Shown: positions 1 through 5,829 of the stretch, piece after piece
Position numbering within the stretch: the first letter of the stretch is position 1
Layout: each line of letters opens with the position of its first letter
Assembly: GCA_944325475.1 (NCBI GenBank)
Contig: CALVAF010000149.1
Coordinates: 1 to 5,829, forward strand
DNA: 5,829 bases
Direction: 5' to 3'
DNA from: an uncultured Helicobacter sp.
GTDB lineage: Bacteria; Campylobacterota; Campylobacteria; Campylobacterales; Helicobacteraceae
Notes under the pieces: model-generated
Seen by the model: the letters and a program-made list of their open reading frames with translations, nothing else
Told to the model about the DNA's origin: nothing
Databases searched by the model: none
Position numbers and translations under genes: made by a program

Positions 1-8
1 AATAAAGA

Positions 9-164
9 ATGCTAAATAAGCCTTTGTTATACTACAGAATATTACTTTGGATTTTAAAAAATAGAGATTCCTCAATTCTAAAGAGGGAATAAAGGTAAGA
101 ATACACTAGGTTTAATAAGGATTTAGAGTATTTGTTAAGCAAGAAGCAATGGGATTTATCCTAG
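9..164 (+). other. short in-frame coding-like fragments, unidentified
   Basis: An ATG at 9 opens 27 codons (start MLNKPLLYYRILLW) to TAA at 90-92. The same frame has AGG and TAA at 96-98, then 21 open codons from 99 ending DLEYLLSKKQWDLS before TAG at 162-164. The last stretch has a residue mix like the C-terminus of a real protein, and sharing one frame on both sides of two stops would fit a decayed gene whose 5' part lies left of the window. There is no ribosome binding site before the ATG at 9. The opposite strand has a comparable open stretch here, so even the strand is uncertain. I do not recognise a family. Confidence 0.2.
56..90 (-). terminator. possible weak intrinsic terminator, minus strand
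   Basis: Read on the minus strand, ATTCCCTC (90-83) can pair with GAGGAAT (73-67), giving seven base pairs with one bulged C and a 9-nt loop. A run of six T (61-56) follows, after a 6-nt gap. It lies downstream of the minus-strand gene remnant at 537-197 and could have ended its transcript. The stem is short and the T-run is offset, so the call is tentative. Confidence 0.22.
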
Positions 165-196
165 TTGATTCTATGGTTTGATTCTAAAATGCAAAG

Positions 197-537
197 TCAT
201 AATGTAATATATAGCAAGATGCCCACAGAAATCTGCATTGTTTTTGCCATTTCATTGCCCTTGTTAGCCTTCATAATGGTTGTTATGCTGTATTGACTAA
301 ATTTAATGATACCATTAGCGATGCCATCATTCCCTTTAACATAGTTTTATGGTATTTTTGATTTTTGTTGCTATTTGTGAATTTTCAGTTACTGCCCTAA
401 ATTCTTTGTATTCACTAACTGCTTTTGGAATGGGTGCTTTTGAGTGTGCTATCAAGCAATTTTTTAATATCAGATTGTTCTGCTATTTTCTCATCAATGG
501 GATTGATACTTTGAATGAAATTATGAATTGTTGCCAT
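197..537 (-). pseudogene. frameshifted remnant of an unidentified gene
   Basis: On the minus strand an ATG at 537 opens a reading frame (MATIHNFIQSINPIDEKIAE...) that hits TAG at 417-415. Near the AAAA run at about 441-438, a shift of one base gives a second open stretch from 437 (APIPKAVSEYKEFRAVTENS...), ending at TAA 338-336. Another one-base shift near 344 continues from 343 (YVKGNDGIANGIIKFSQYS...) to TGA at 199-197. Joined, the pieces make a product of about 110 residues that is mostly hydrophilic and helix-prone, with a short hydrophobic tail (ISVGILLYITL). The stretches have protein-like composition, whereas the plus-strand frame at 349-597 reads as a Phe/Cys-rich shadow. No Shine-Dalgarno sequence precedes the ATG; a TATAA-like element lies about 30 nt upstream. 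I cannot assign a family. Sequencing errors or chance open frames are the alternatives. Confidence 0.38.
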
Positions 538-874
538 ATTGGTTTGCTTAAAATAAGATTAGATTTGCCTTATAATCTAGTTTCTATCTTTTGTTAGGGG
601 ATTTTAAAAAATAAAATTTTGATTATGAAAGTAATGGAGTAATTTAAAGTATAATGGAGTGAGGTATAAATAGTCTGCTTTTTTAATGTAAAGCATTATT
701 TTAAGCGTTTGATTTTTAAATGCAATTTTATTGGTTGTGTTTTTATGGAACAAAGAAAATGCGAAGCTCACATAAAAGTTTCTATATTTTGGATTTAAAA
801 TTTCCAAGATACTTTGCTTTGAAACATCTTTTTATAAAGATTATGGGGTGTGATTATTCCTGTAATTATTTTGC
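538..874. other. AT-rich stretch downstream of hspR, no convincing gene
   Basis: This interval between hspR and the minus-strand remnant has no gene I can support. On the minus strand an open stretch from about 830 to 604, in frame with a TTG at 807, encodes a Phe/Tyr/Asn/Lys-rich peptide (LNPKYRNFYVSFAFSLF...) without a ribosome binding site; it may be chance or a remnant. A GTG at 878 overlaps the hspR stop as GTGA and opens only 27 codons, with the AAGGAG running directly into it and so badly spaced. A plus-strand ATG at 720 also lacks a binding site. Two copies of TAATGGAGT (632-640 and 652-660) lie 20 bp apart. ATCTTT and AAAGAT can form a small AT-only hairpin near 823-838, but no T-run follows, so no hspR terminator is called. 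Confidence 0.5.
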
Positions 875-1240
875 TCACTCCTTAAAAATAATCACCTCAT
901 AAGAGCTTTGCTTTTTAATAACTGATTTGTTGGGTTGGTTGCTTTTGAGTTTTTCGAGGTGGATTTGTAGCTCTTCAATTTCTTTATCTTGCTCATCAAG
1001 TCTATCTTTAAGGCGTAAAATAATATCCACTCCTGCTAGATTTACTCCCAAATCGCGCGTAAGACGTAAAATCGTTTTGATTTTATCAATGTCCCTTTGG
1101 GAATAAAGTCGCATTTTACCATCGGTTCTGTCGGGTTCTATCAAGCCCTCACGTTCGTATTGTCGGAGGGTTTGAGGGTGGATTGAGAGGATTTTTGCTA
1201 CTACGCTAATGAGATAAACAGGCTCATCATAACTATACAT
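875..1240 (-). CDS. hspR: heat-shock transcriptional repressor HspR, MerR family
   Basis: HspR is a cytoplasmic DNA-binding repressor that holds down chaperone genes; in H. pylori it controls the groESL, hrcA-grpE-dnaK and cbpA-hspR loci. The 121-residue product is the usual size for Campylobacterota HspR. It has the MerR-type winged helix at the N-terminus: residues 9-30 carry the helix-turn-helix (YLISVVAKIL, then HPQTLRQYEREGL), and the wing follows with PDRTDGKMRLYSQRDI at about 36-51. Residues 52-75 include LTRDLGVNLAGV, typical of HspR. A charged heptad-like stretch at about 75-100 (RLKDRLDEQDKEIEELQ) should form the dimer coiled coil. There are no cysteines, so it is not a metal-sensing MerR. 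The ATG is set by AAGGAG at 1251-1246, five bases upstream and overlapping the cbpA stop, so translation is probably coupled. It is transcribed from the cbpA promoter and likely autoregulated. Confidence 0.95.
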   Translation of the reverse strand: MYSYDEPVYLISVVAKILSIHPQTLRQYEREGLIEPDRTDGKMRLYSQRDIDKIKTILRLTRDLGVNLAGVDIILRLKDRLDEQDKEIEELQIHLEKLKSNQPNKSVIKKQSSYEVIIFKE

Positions 1241-1245
1241 TTTTG

Positions 1246-1251
1246 CTCCTT
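1246..1251 (-). promoter_or_regulatory. ribosome binding site of hspR, overlapping the cbpA stop
   Basis: AAGGAG on the minus strand ends five bases before the hspR ATG (1240). Its first two bases are the last two of the cbpA TAA (1252-1250), so ribosomes ending cbpA sit on the hspR initiation site. This fixes the hspR start and ties the two genes into one operon. Confidence 0.8.
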
Positions 1252-2131
1252 ATAGATATTTTTCAAAAGATTCTACAAGCTCTTTGGGGAGTAAATCAAC
1301 ATCGGGTAAAATCACATTGGCTTCTAAATACAAATCCCCATAACTCTTACTTTTGCGGTTGTAAGCTCCAAGTTCTTTGACGCGGAATCGCTGGTTGTTT
1401 TTGGTGTTTTTTGGAATTTTTAGGGTAATAGGCTTATATAATGTCTCAATTTCAACTTTCCCTCCAAAAAGTGCAGTTTTTAGTGGTAAATCAAATTTTT
1501 TGGTAAGGTTATCGCCTTCTTGGGAATAGTCTGGGTGGGGAGCAACAGAGACTTTTAGTAGTGCATCGCCACTTTGATTCCCTATCGTGTTGCCTTTACC
1601 CCTTAGTCTTATGGTTTCGCCATTTTTGATTCCAGCTGGAATTTTAATATCAAAGTTTTGATTCTGCAAACTTACATTGTGTTTGCCCCCCCAAATTGAA
1701 GTGCTAAAGGGAATGGTAATTTGTGCGTTAATATCAAGATTTGGTTGGCTTCTTTGGTGAAATCCTCCAAATCCACCAAAATTGCTAAATCCTCCAAAAT
1801 TCGCAAAACTACCTGCACCTTGTCCAAATCCCCCCTCACCAAAGATTTGACTCAAAATATCATCTAAATTGACATTCCCTTGCCCGCGGGCAAAATCATG
1901 GAAATTTTGCCCACCAAACATTGAATCGCCAAATTGGTCGTATTGTTTGCGTTTTTTCTCATCACTTAGGATTTCATAGGCGGCATTGATTTCTTTAAAC
2001 TTTTCTTCAGCATCCTTTTCTTTGTTGATATCAGGGTGGTATTTTCGTGCTAGACGCCGATACGCCTTTTTAATCTCTTCACTTGTCGCATTAGGGGAAA
2101 TCTCAAGTGTTTCATACAGACTTTTTGACAT
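1250..2131 (-). CDS. cbpA: DnaJ-like co-chaperone CbpA
   Basis: CbpA is a class B J-protein that stimulates the DnaK ATPase and delivers unfolded clients; in H. pylori it also binds HspR and increases its DNA binding. The 293-residue product has a J domain at residues 4-67 with the catalytic HPD at 32-34 (ARKYHPDIN) and the helix IV region KKRKQYDQFGD. A Gly/Phe-rich linker follows at about 72-125 with repeated FGGF and NFGGF. Two beta-rich client-binding domains follow: CTD I at about 130-205 (IPAGIKNGETIRLRGKG) and CTD II at about 206-285 (FGGKVEIETL). The cysteine-rich zinc domain of true DnaJ is absent, which separates CbpA from DnaJ. E. coli CbpA, at about 306 residues, is similar in length. 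The start is supported by AAGGAT at 2142-2137, six bases upstream. hspR follows after 9 bp. A run of seven G at 1692-1686 encodes W147-G148-G149. Confidence 0.93.
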   Translation of the reverse strand: MSKSLYETLEISPNATSEEIKKAYRRLARKYHPDINKEKDAEEKFKEINAAYEILSDEKKRKQYDQFGDSMFGGQNFHDFARGQGNVNLDDILSQIFGEGGFGQGAGSFANFGGFSNFGGFGGFHQRSQPNLDINAQITIPFSTSIWGGKHNVSLQNQNFDIKIPAGIKNGETIRLRGKGNTIGNQSGDALLKVSVAPHPDYSQEGDNLTKKFDLPLKTALFGGKVEIETLYKPITLKIPKNTKNNQRFRVKELGAYNRKSKSYGDLYLEANVILPDVDLLPKELVESFEKYL

Positions 2132-2174
2132 TTGCTATCCTTAAAAAATAATAAAACATATAAACTTTTAGCGT

Positions 2175-2204
2175 ATTATATAATAAAACTTTAGTATATG
2201 TCAA
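2175..2204 (-). promoter_or_regulatory. promoter of the cbpA-hspR operon
   Basis: On the minus strand a perfect -35 box TTGACA (2204-2199) is separated by 18 bp from a perfect -10 box TATAAT (2180-2175). Transcription should start near 2168, leaving a leader of about 37 nt before the cbpA ATG at 2131. A full -35 box is unusual in Helicobacter, where vegetative promoters mostly rely on the -10 element. A strong promoter that needs a repressor fits a heat-shock operon. Confidence 0.72.
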
Positions 2205-2209
2205 TCAAC
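2189..2209. promoter_or_regulatory. HAIR-like inverted repeat, probable HspR operator
   Basis: The plus strand reads CTTTAGT, seven bases, AATCAAC. The HspR-associated inverted repeat consensus is CTTGAGT-N7-ACTCAAG. The left arm matches at 6 of 7 positions and the right arm at 5 of 7, with exactly the expected 7-bp spacer. The site fully covers the -35 box of the cbpA promoter (2204-2199), so a bound repressor would block RNA polymerase. It also lies about 36-56 bp upstream of the predicted addA transcription start. The match is by eye; HspR binding here is inferred. Confidence 0.6.
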
Positions 2210-2229
2210 TTTTTAGATTCTTAAATTAA

Positions 2230-2238
2230 TGTTATAAT
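2230..2238 (+). promoter_or_regulatory. extended -10 promoter of addA
   Basis: TGTTATAAT gives a perfect TATAAT (2233-2238) preceded by the TG of an extended -10 element. No -35 hexamer is visible about 17 bp upstream (TTTTTA at 2210-2215), which is usual for Helicobacter sigma-80 promoters. The start should lie near 2245, giving a leader of about 18 nt before the addA ATG. It would drive addA and, by the zero-gap junction, nhaA. Confidence 0.6.
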
Positions 2239-2251
2239 GCCATAAAATTTT

Positions 2252-2256
2252 AAGGA
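2252..2256 (+). promoter_or_regulatory. ribosome binding site of addA
   Basis: AAGGA lies six bases upstream of the ATG at 2263 and fixes the start. The protein starting there enters the Walker A strand within ten residues, as expected for AddA and RecB. Confidence 0.7.
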
Positions 2257-2262
2257 AAAACA

Positions 2263-5073
2263 ATGGAGAATGCTTTATTGTGCCTTAATGCAAGTGCGGG
2301 GAGTGGGAAAACTTATCGTCTTGTTTCGCGTTATTTAGAATTGCTTTTTTTGGGGGCTAAACCTTCAGAGATTCTGACTTTAACCTTCACCAAAAAAGCT
2401 GCAAAAGAAATGGAAGAGCGTATTGTTAAAGGCATTTGGGAAATTTACCAAAGGAAAAATGATAGAGAATATATTAAAAAACTTGAGTTTCTTAATATAA
2501 AAGATGATTCGGAATTGATGGGGGCTATTGAGGAGAAAATTACACAAGTTTATCATAATTTTTTGAAAGAGGATTTGAAAATCACAACGATTGATTCATT
2601 CTTTCAGCGAATCTTAAAAAATTTTTGTTGGTATGTGGGGGTGGAAAATGATTTTGATATTCAAAATGAGAATCTTGAGGTCATTACCGAGATTTTTTTG
2701 GAATCCTTAAATGAGGAGATTTTTAATAAAATTGTGGCTTTTTGCGCCCAAAAAAGAACGAATATTAAAAGTATTCTATCACTTTGTTTTTTGTTGGATT
2801 CTTTTAAAGAAATGCTTGATAAAAATTTATTTATTTATAAATCACCTAAAGGCTACAAGACACAGGCAATGGAGTATGCGTATAGGCTTCAGCAAACCTA
2901 TAAGAATGCAAAAGGAGAAGCTTCTGGGGTGATGGATTTTAGTGATTTTGATTTGCTACTCCAAAGGGGCAAAACTTGGCTGACAAAAGAGGTTTTGCAA
3001 GAATATAGGGGATTTAAGTCGATTCCCTTTAACAAAGAAGATTTTAGGGGATTAAAAGAGTCAGTTTTAAAGGTGTTTTTAGAAGAGGAATCGCAATATC
3101 TTGGGGAACTCTATGAGATTTTTGAAATTTACCTTAAAGCAAAAGAGGAATATTACAAACAAAGTAACACTTTGAGCTTCAATGCTGTGACTTCAAAAGT
3201 TTATGAACTATTGTTAAAACAGAGCTTTGATAAGGATTTCTTATATTTTAGGCTTGATAGCGCTATTAGTCATATTTTGATTGATGAGTTTCAAGACACA
3301 AGTATTTTGCAATATGAGATTCTAAAGCCTATGATTGATGAGGTTAAAAGTGGCAAGGGGGCTAAGGAGTTTTTACGAAGCTTTTTTTATGTGGGGGATA
3401 TTAAGCAATCTATTTATCGTTTTAGAGGTGGGAATCCCAATCTCTTTAGAATTGCCGCAGAGGGAATGAAACAGGAGAATTTGCAAAAAAACTATCGGAG
3501 TGCAAAAAATCTCGTAGAATTTGTCAATGAGGTATTTAGCAATAAAATTGATGGCTTTGTCCCACAGATTGCAAATAGCAAAAATGATGGCTTTCTAAGG
3601 GTTTTTAAAAGTGAGGCGGTAGAATCAGCTTATATTGGGGTGGCACAATGTCTAAGGGAGCTTTTGGATCTTGGGGCGAAGCAGGAGGAAATTGCAATTT
3701 TGCTTTTTGATAATGATTCTGTTGTGGAGCTCGCAGAGTTTTTGCAGGCAGAAGGCTTTAGGGTGGTGATGGATACAAGCGCAAAGTTGGTTTTTCATAA
3801 TGAAGTGCGGGCTTTGATTCAATCTTTGAAATATTTTATTTCTAAAAATCCGCAGTTTTGCGAGGAATTTTTTATGCTTTTGGGCTTAGAAAAAGAATCC
3901 TTAGAGCCGTATTTTGGATTTGTAGAGAGTCCTCCAGCTGAGGTTTTGTTAAAGGTAATGCAGCATTTTAAAATCGCCAGTTTGAGTGCTAAGAAATTTT
4001 TGGAATACGCGCTTGGTTTTTCAAGCATTGAGGAGCTATTAGAGAAGGTGGAATCATTACAGGCAGATATTGTCTCTAGTGAGTTTTTTGGGATTAGAAT
4101 CATGACAATTCACAAATCTAAAGGTTTAGAATTTAATCATGTTTTAATTATCGATAATAACAAAGCTAAAAATCGCTATAATAGCGTATTTTTTGAGTTT
4201 AGAGAAAATGGAGTGGAAATCCAAAGAGTGTTCCAAAAAATGTCTTCTCACAAAAGCGATGTGAGAAAAAGCCTAGATAAAGCCTACATGGAAGCGCTCT
4301 TAAAAGAGGAGATTTTAAGGGAAAAGGATTTAAAAAATCAGCTTTATGTGGCTTTGACACGGGCTAAAAGCACGATGCAAATTATGCTTTTGGCTAAAAA
4401 TGAAAAAGGGGAGAGCAAGGGGAGTTTTGATGCTCTTGGGTTAAAAGACTTGCAAAAAGGGGATTTAAAAAAGGCATTAGAGGAGATTAATTTAGAAGCA
4501 GACCTTAAATCAAATTCTTTAAAGAAGCAGGAAAAAGCCTTTTATTGGGAAGCTAAAAGCAAAATGAGTTTAGAGTTTTTAGGCATACAAAAACAAATGC
4601 AAATTGCACAAAAAAAAATGGAGGAAGGCAAGATTGAGGGAATTTATTATGGAGTGGCTTTACATTTTGTAATGGAACAAAAAATAAAAAATAAATTAGA
4701 TGATTCTGTGATTTTGGAGATTTTATGCAATAAAATGGGCTTTTTGATAGATAAGGAGAGTTTGCAAAATATCATTAAACATTGCAAAAATATCCTAAAA
4801 AATTCTCGTTTTATTGAAATTATGGCTAAAGGCAAGGTAAAATGCGAAATTCCTTTTTTATCCAATGGCAGACAAAAACGCTTAGACCTCCTAATTATCG
4901 GGGAAAAAGAAGCTTTTATTGTGGATTATAAGAGTGGAAAGCAAAGGGAATCTTATGCTACGCAAGTGCTAGAGTATATGCGAAGTGTGAGGGAGATTTT
5001 GCAAAAGCCGACTTATGGTTTTATTTTTTATGCAGAGGGTGAAGGAAGATTAGTTGAAGTTATAGGGGAATAA
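2263..5073 (+). CDS. addA: AddA/RecB-type helicase-nuclease subunit for double-strand break repair
   Basis: AddA is the ATP-driven 3'-5' translocase and nuclease of AddAB, which resects broken ends and loads RecA. The 936-residue product has all UvrD/Rep superfamily 1 motifs in order: Walker A ASAGSGKT (10-17), LTFTKKAAKEM (motif Ia, about 40-50), DEFQD (341-345), GDIKQSIYRFRG (378-389), NYRS (410-413), TIHKSKGLEF (615-624) and LYVALTRAK (694-702). The C-terminus carries a RecB-type nuclease: GVALH with His801, RLDLLI with Asp875, VDYKSG with Asp888 and Lys890, and QVLEY (901-905). The spacing from Asp875 to Asp888 to Lys890 equals that of E. coli RecB D1067, D1080 and K1082, so the nuclease should be active. 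AddA lacks the iron-sulfur cysteines found in AddB; addB is not in the window, as in H. pylori where the two genes are unlinked. It is often annotated only as RecB-like helicase. A run of nine A at 4610-4618 separates helicase and nuclease. nhaA follows with no gap. Confidence 0.93.
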   Translation: MENALLCLNASAGSGKTYRLVSRYLELLFLGAKPSEILTLTFTKKAAKEMEERIVKGIWEIYQRKNDREYIKKLEFLNIKDDSELMGAIEEKITQVYHNFLKEDLKITTIDSFFQRILKNFCWYVGVENDFDIQNENLEVITEIFLESLNEEIFNKIVAFCAQKRTNIKSILSLCFLLDSFKEMLDKNLFIYKSPKGYKTQAMEYAYRLQQTYKNAKGEASGVMDFSDFDLLLQRGKTWLTKEVLQEYRGFKSIPFNKEDFRGLKESVLKVFLEEESQYLGELYEIFEIYLKAKEEYYKQSNTLSFNAVTSKVYELLLKQSFDKDFLYFRLDSAISHILIDEFQDTSILQYEILKPMIDEVKSGKGAKEFLRSFFYVGDIKQSIYRFRGGNPNLFRIAAEGMKQENLQKNYRSAKNLVEFVNEVFSNKIDGFVPQIANSKNDGFLRVFKSEAVESAYIGVAQCLRELLDLGAKQEEIAILLFDNDSVVELAEFLQAEGFRVVMDTSAKLVFHNEVRALIQSLKYFISKNPQFCEEFFMLLGLEKESLEPYFGFVESPPAEVLLKVMQHFKIASLSAKKFLEYALGFSSIEELLEKVESLQADIVSSEFFGIRIMTIHKSKGLEFNHVLIIDNNKAKNRYNSVFFEFRENGVEIQRVFQKMSSHKSDVRKSLDKAYMEALLKEEILREKDLKNQLYVALTRAKSTMQIMLLAKNEKGESKGSFDALGLKDLQKGDLKKALEEINLEADLKSNSLKKQEKAFYWEAKSKMSLEFLGIQKQMQIAQKKMEEGKIEGIYYGVALHFVMEQKIKNKLDDSVILEILCNKMGFLIDKESLQNIIKHCKNILKNSRFIEIMAKGKVKCEIPFLSNGRQKRLDLLIIGEKEAFIVDYKSGKQRESYATQVLEYMRSVREILQKPTYGFIFYAEGEGRLVEVIGE

Positions 5074-5829
5074 ATGGAAGCAGAAAAACAAAAAGGTTTT
5101 ATGGCTTGTTTGTGCAAAATCACGCAGAGTGAATCATTTGCTGGGGTTTTGTTGCTTTGTTGTGCTATTTTAGCGATGATTGTGGCAAACTCGCCTTTGG
5201 CAGAGGGATATGCGGCGCTTTGGAAAAGCAAGGTGGGATTTGATGTTAATGGCGTTTTTATTGGAATGAGTTTAGAGCATTGGATTAATGATGTTTTAAT
5301 GGCTTTTTTCTTTTTGGTGGTGGGCTTAGAGATTAAACGTGAAGTGCTCTTTGGTGAGTTAGCTGGATTTAAGAGGGCGGCTTTGCCGGTGATTGCGGCT
5401 TTAGGTGGCATGGTGGGTCCGGGAATTATTTATTTTGCTTTAAACGCAGGAAGTCCTTCAGAACATGGTTTTGGGATTCCAATGGCGACAGATATTGCCT
5501 TTGCTTTAGGGGTTTTATCCGCCCTTGGCAAAAGAGTTTCAGTGTCTGTTAAGGTCTTTTTAGTCTCTTTAGCTGTGGCTGATGATTTGGGTGCGATTAT
5601 TGTGATTGCGTTGTTTTACTCTAGCGGGATTAGCTTTAGTTGGTTGGCTGTGGCTATTGGGATTATCGTGGTTTTAATCGTGTTAAATAAAATGGGTGTC
5701 AAAGCACTTACACCTTATATGATTTTGGGCGTTTGTTTGTGGCTTGCAGTGCATAATTGCGGGGTGCATGCGACCATTGCAGCAGTAGTTTTGGCTTTTA
5801 CAATTCCTGTGGCACCCAAAATGGATACT
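5074..5829 (+). CDS. nhaA: Na+/H+ antiporter NhaA, 3' end cut by the window
   Basis: NhaA is an inner-membrane antiporter that expels sodium in exchange for two protons and supports pH and salt tolerance. The first 252 residues are present. Hallmarks are NDVLMAFFFLVVGLEIKRE at 72-90 with Asp73 and Glu86 (E. coli D65 and E78), ATDIAFALG with Asp140 (E. coli D133), and AVADDLGAI with the ion-binding pair Asp170-Asp171 (E. coli D163-D164). All spacings equal those in E. coli. Hydrophobic segments are seen at about 22-41, 73-86, 100-122, 140-152, 157-182, 187-205 and 213-250. The TM X lysine (E. coli K300) lies beyond the window. The ATG immediately follows the addA TAA in the same frame, with AGGGGA at 5064-5069 as a close binding site. 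A second ATG at 5101, codon 10, is a possible alternative start. It is probably co-transcribed with addA. Confidence 0.95.
   Translation, partial: MEAEKQKGFMACLCKITQSESFAGVLLLCCAILAMIVANSPLAEGYAALWKSKVGFDVNGVFIGMSLEHWINDVLMAFFFLVVGLEIKREVLFGELAGFKRAALPVIAALGGMVGPGIIYFALNAGSPSEHGFGIPMATDIAFALGVLSALGKRVSVSVKVFLVSLAVADDLGAIIVIALFYSSGISFSWLAVAIGIIVVLIVLNKMGVKALTPYMILGVCLWLAVHNCGVHATIAAVVLAFTIPVAPKMDT

Noticed and set aside
349..597. Plus-strand open frame of 82 codons, Phe/Cys/Ile-rich
   Set aside because: No ribosome binding site, and it lies opposite the more protein-like minus-strand fragments; its composition fits the complement of Asn/Lys-rich coding sequence.
601..617. ATTTTA and TAAAAT around A5 as a terminator for hspR
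   Set aside because: The stem is pure A-T with six pairs, too weak to call in such AT-rich sequence.
1..874. tRNA, CRISPR array, insertion sequence or att site in the gene-poor left part
   Set aside because: No cloverleaf-like sequence, no regularly spaced repeats, no transposase fragment and no terminal inverted repeats were found by eye.
795..878. GTG overlapping the hspR stop (GTGA) with 27 open codons
   Set aside because: The AAGGAG runs directly into the GTG with no spacer, and the peptide is short and unrecognised, so coupling looks accidental.
720..902. Plus-strand open frame of 60 codons
   Set aside because: No Shine-Dalgarno sequence before the ATG, it overlaps the hspR 3' end in antisense, and its Phe/Tyr/His composition is not convincing.
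2711..2932. Open frame within addA on the plus strand
   Set aside because: It is fully inside a well-supported helicase-nuclease gene and has no family features.
3819..4103. Antisense open frame within addA
   Set aside because: Ser/Lys/Asn-rich shadow opposite conserved AddA sequence, with no binding site.
4647..4865. Antisense open frame opposite the start of the AddA nuclease domain
   Set aside because: It is opposite the GVALH motif region and has no recognisable features.
5028..5411. Antisense open frame of 127 codons opposite nhaA
   Set aside because: It is the complement of clear NhaA transmembrane coding sequence; its Pro/Ser/Lys-rich product is a typical shadow.

Overview
The window is AT-rich and looks like a chromosomal segment of a Helicobacter-like member of the Campylobacterota. 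Three things point there: a cbpA-hspR stress operon, a helicase-nuclease gene of the AddA/RecB type directly followed by nhaA (from memory the same pair as HP1553-HP1552 in H. pylori), and codon usage rich in AAA, TTT and GAT. The species cannot be named from the sequence alone.

Layout. Positions 1-874 hold no intact recognisable gene. They contain short in-frame fragments on the plus strand (9-164), a frameshifted unidentified gene remnant on the minus strand (537 down to 197), and AT-rich sequence next to the hspR 3' end. From 2131 down to 875 the minus strand carries cbpA (DnaJ-like co-chaperone) and hspR (MerR-family heat-shock repressor), 9 bp apart. A 131-bp divergent region (2132-2262) holds both promoters. 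From 2263 the plus strand carries addA (936 codons, complete) and then nhaA, which starts on the base after the addA stop codon and runs off the right end.

How it works together. CbpA assists the Hsp70 DnaK and can stimulate HspR activity in H. pylori, and HspR represses its own operon. The cbpA promoter has a full TTGACA and TATAAT pair, with an inverted repeat close to the HspR consensus (HAIR) lying across the -35 box, which fits autoregulation. AddA is the helicase-nuclease subunit for double-strand break processing; its partner AddB is not in the window. NhaA exports sodium in exchange for protons. Because the divergent promoters share 131 bp, the same HspR site could also touch addA-nhaA expression, but that is inference.

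No clearly new system is visible. The points most worth checking are the HspR operator, homopolymer tracts inside addA (A9) and cbpA (G7), the zero-gap in-frame addA-nhaA junction, and the decayed left end.
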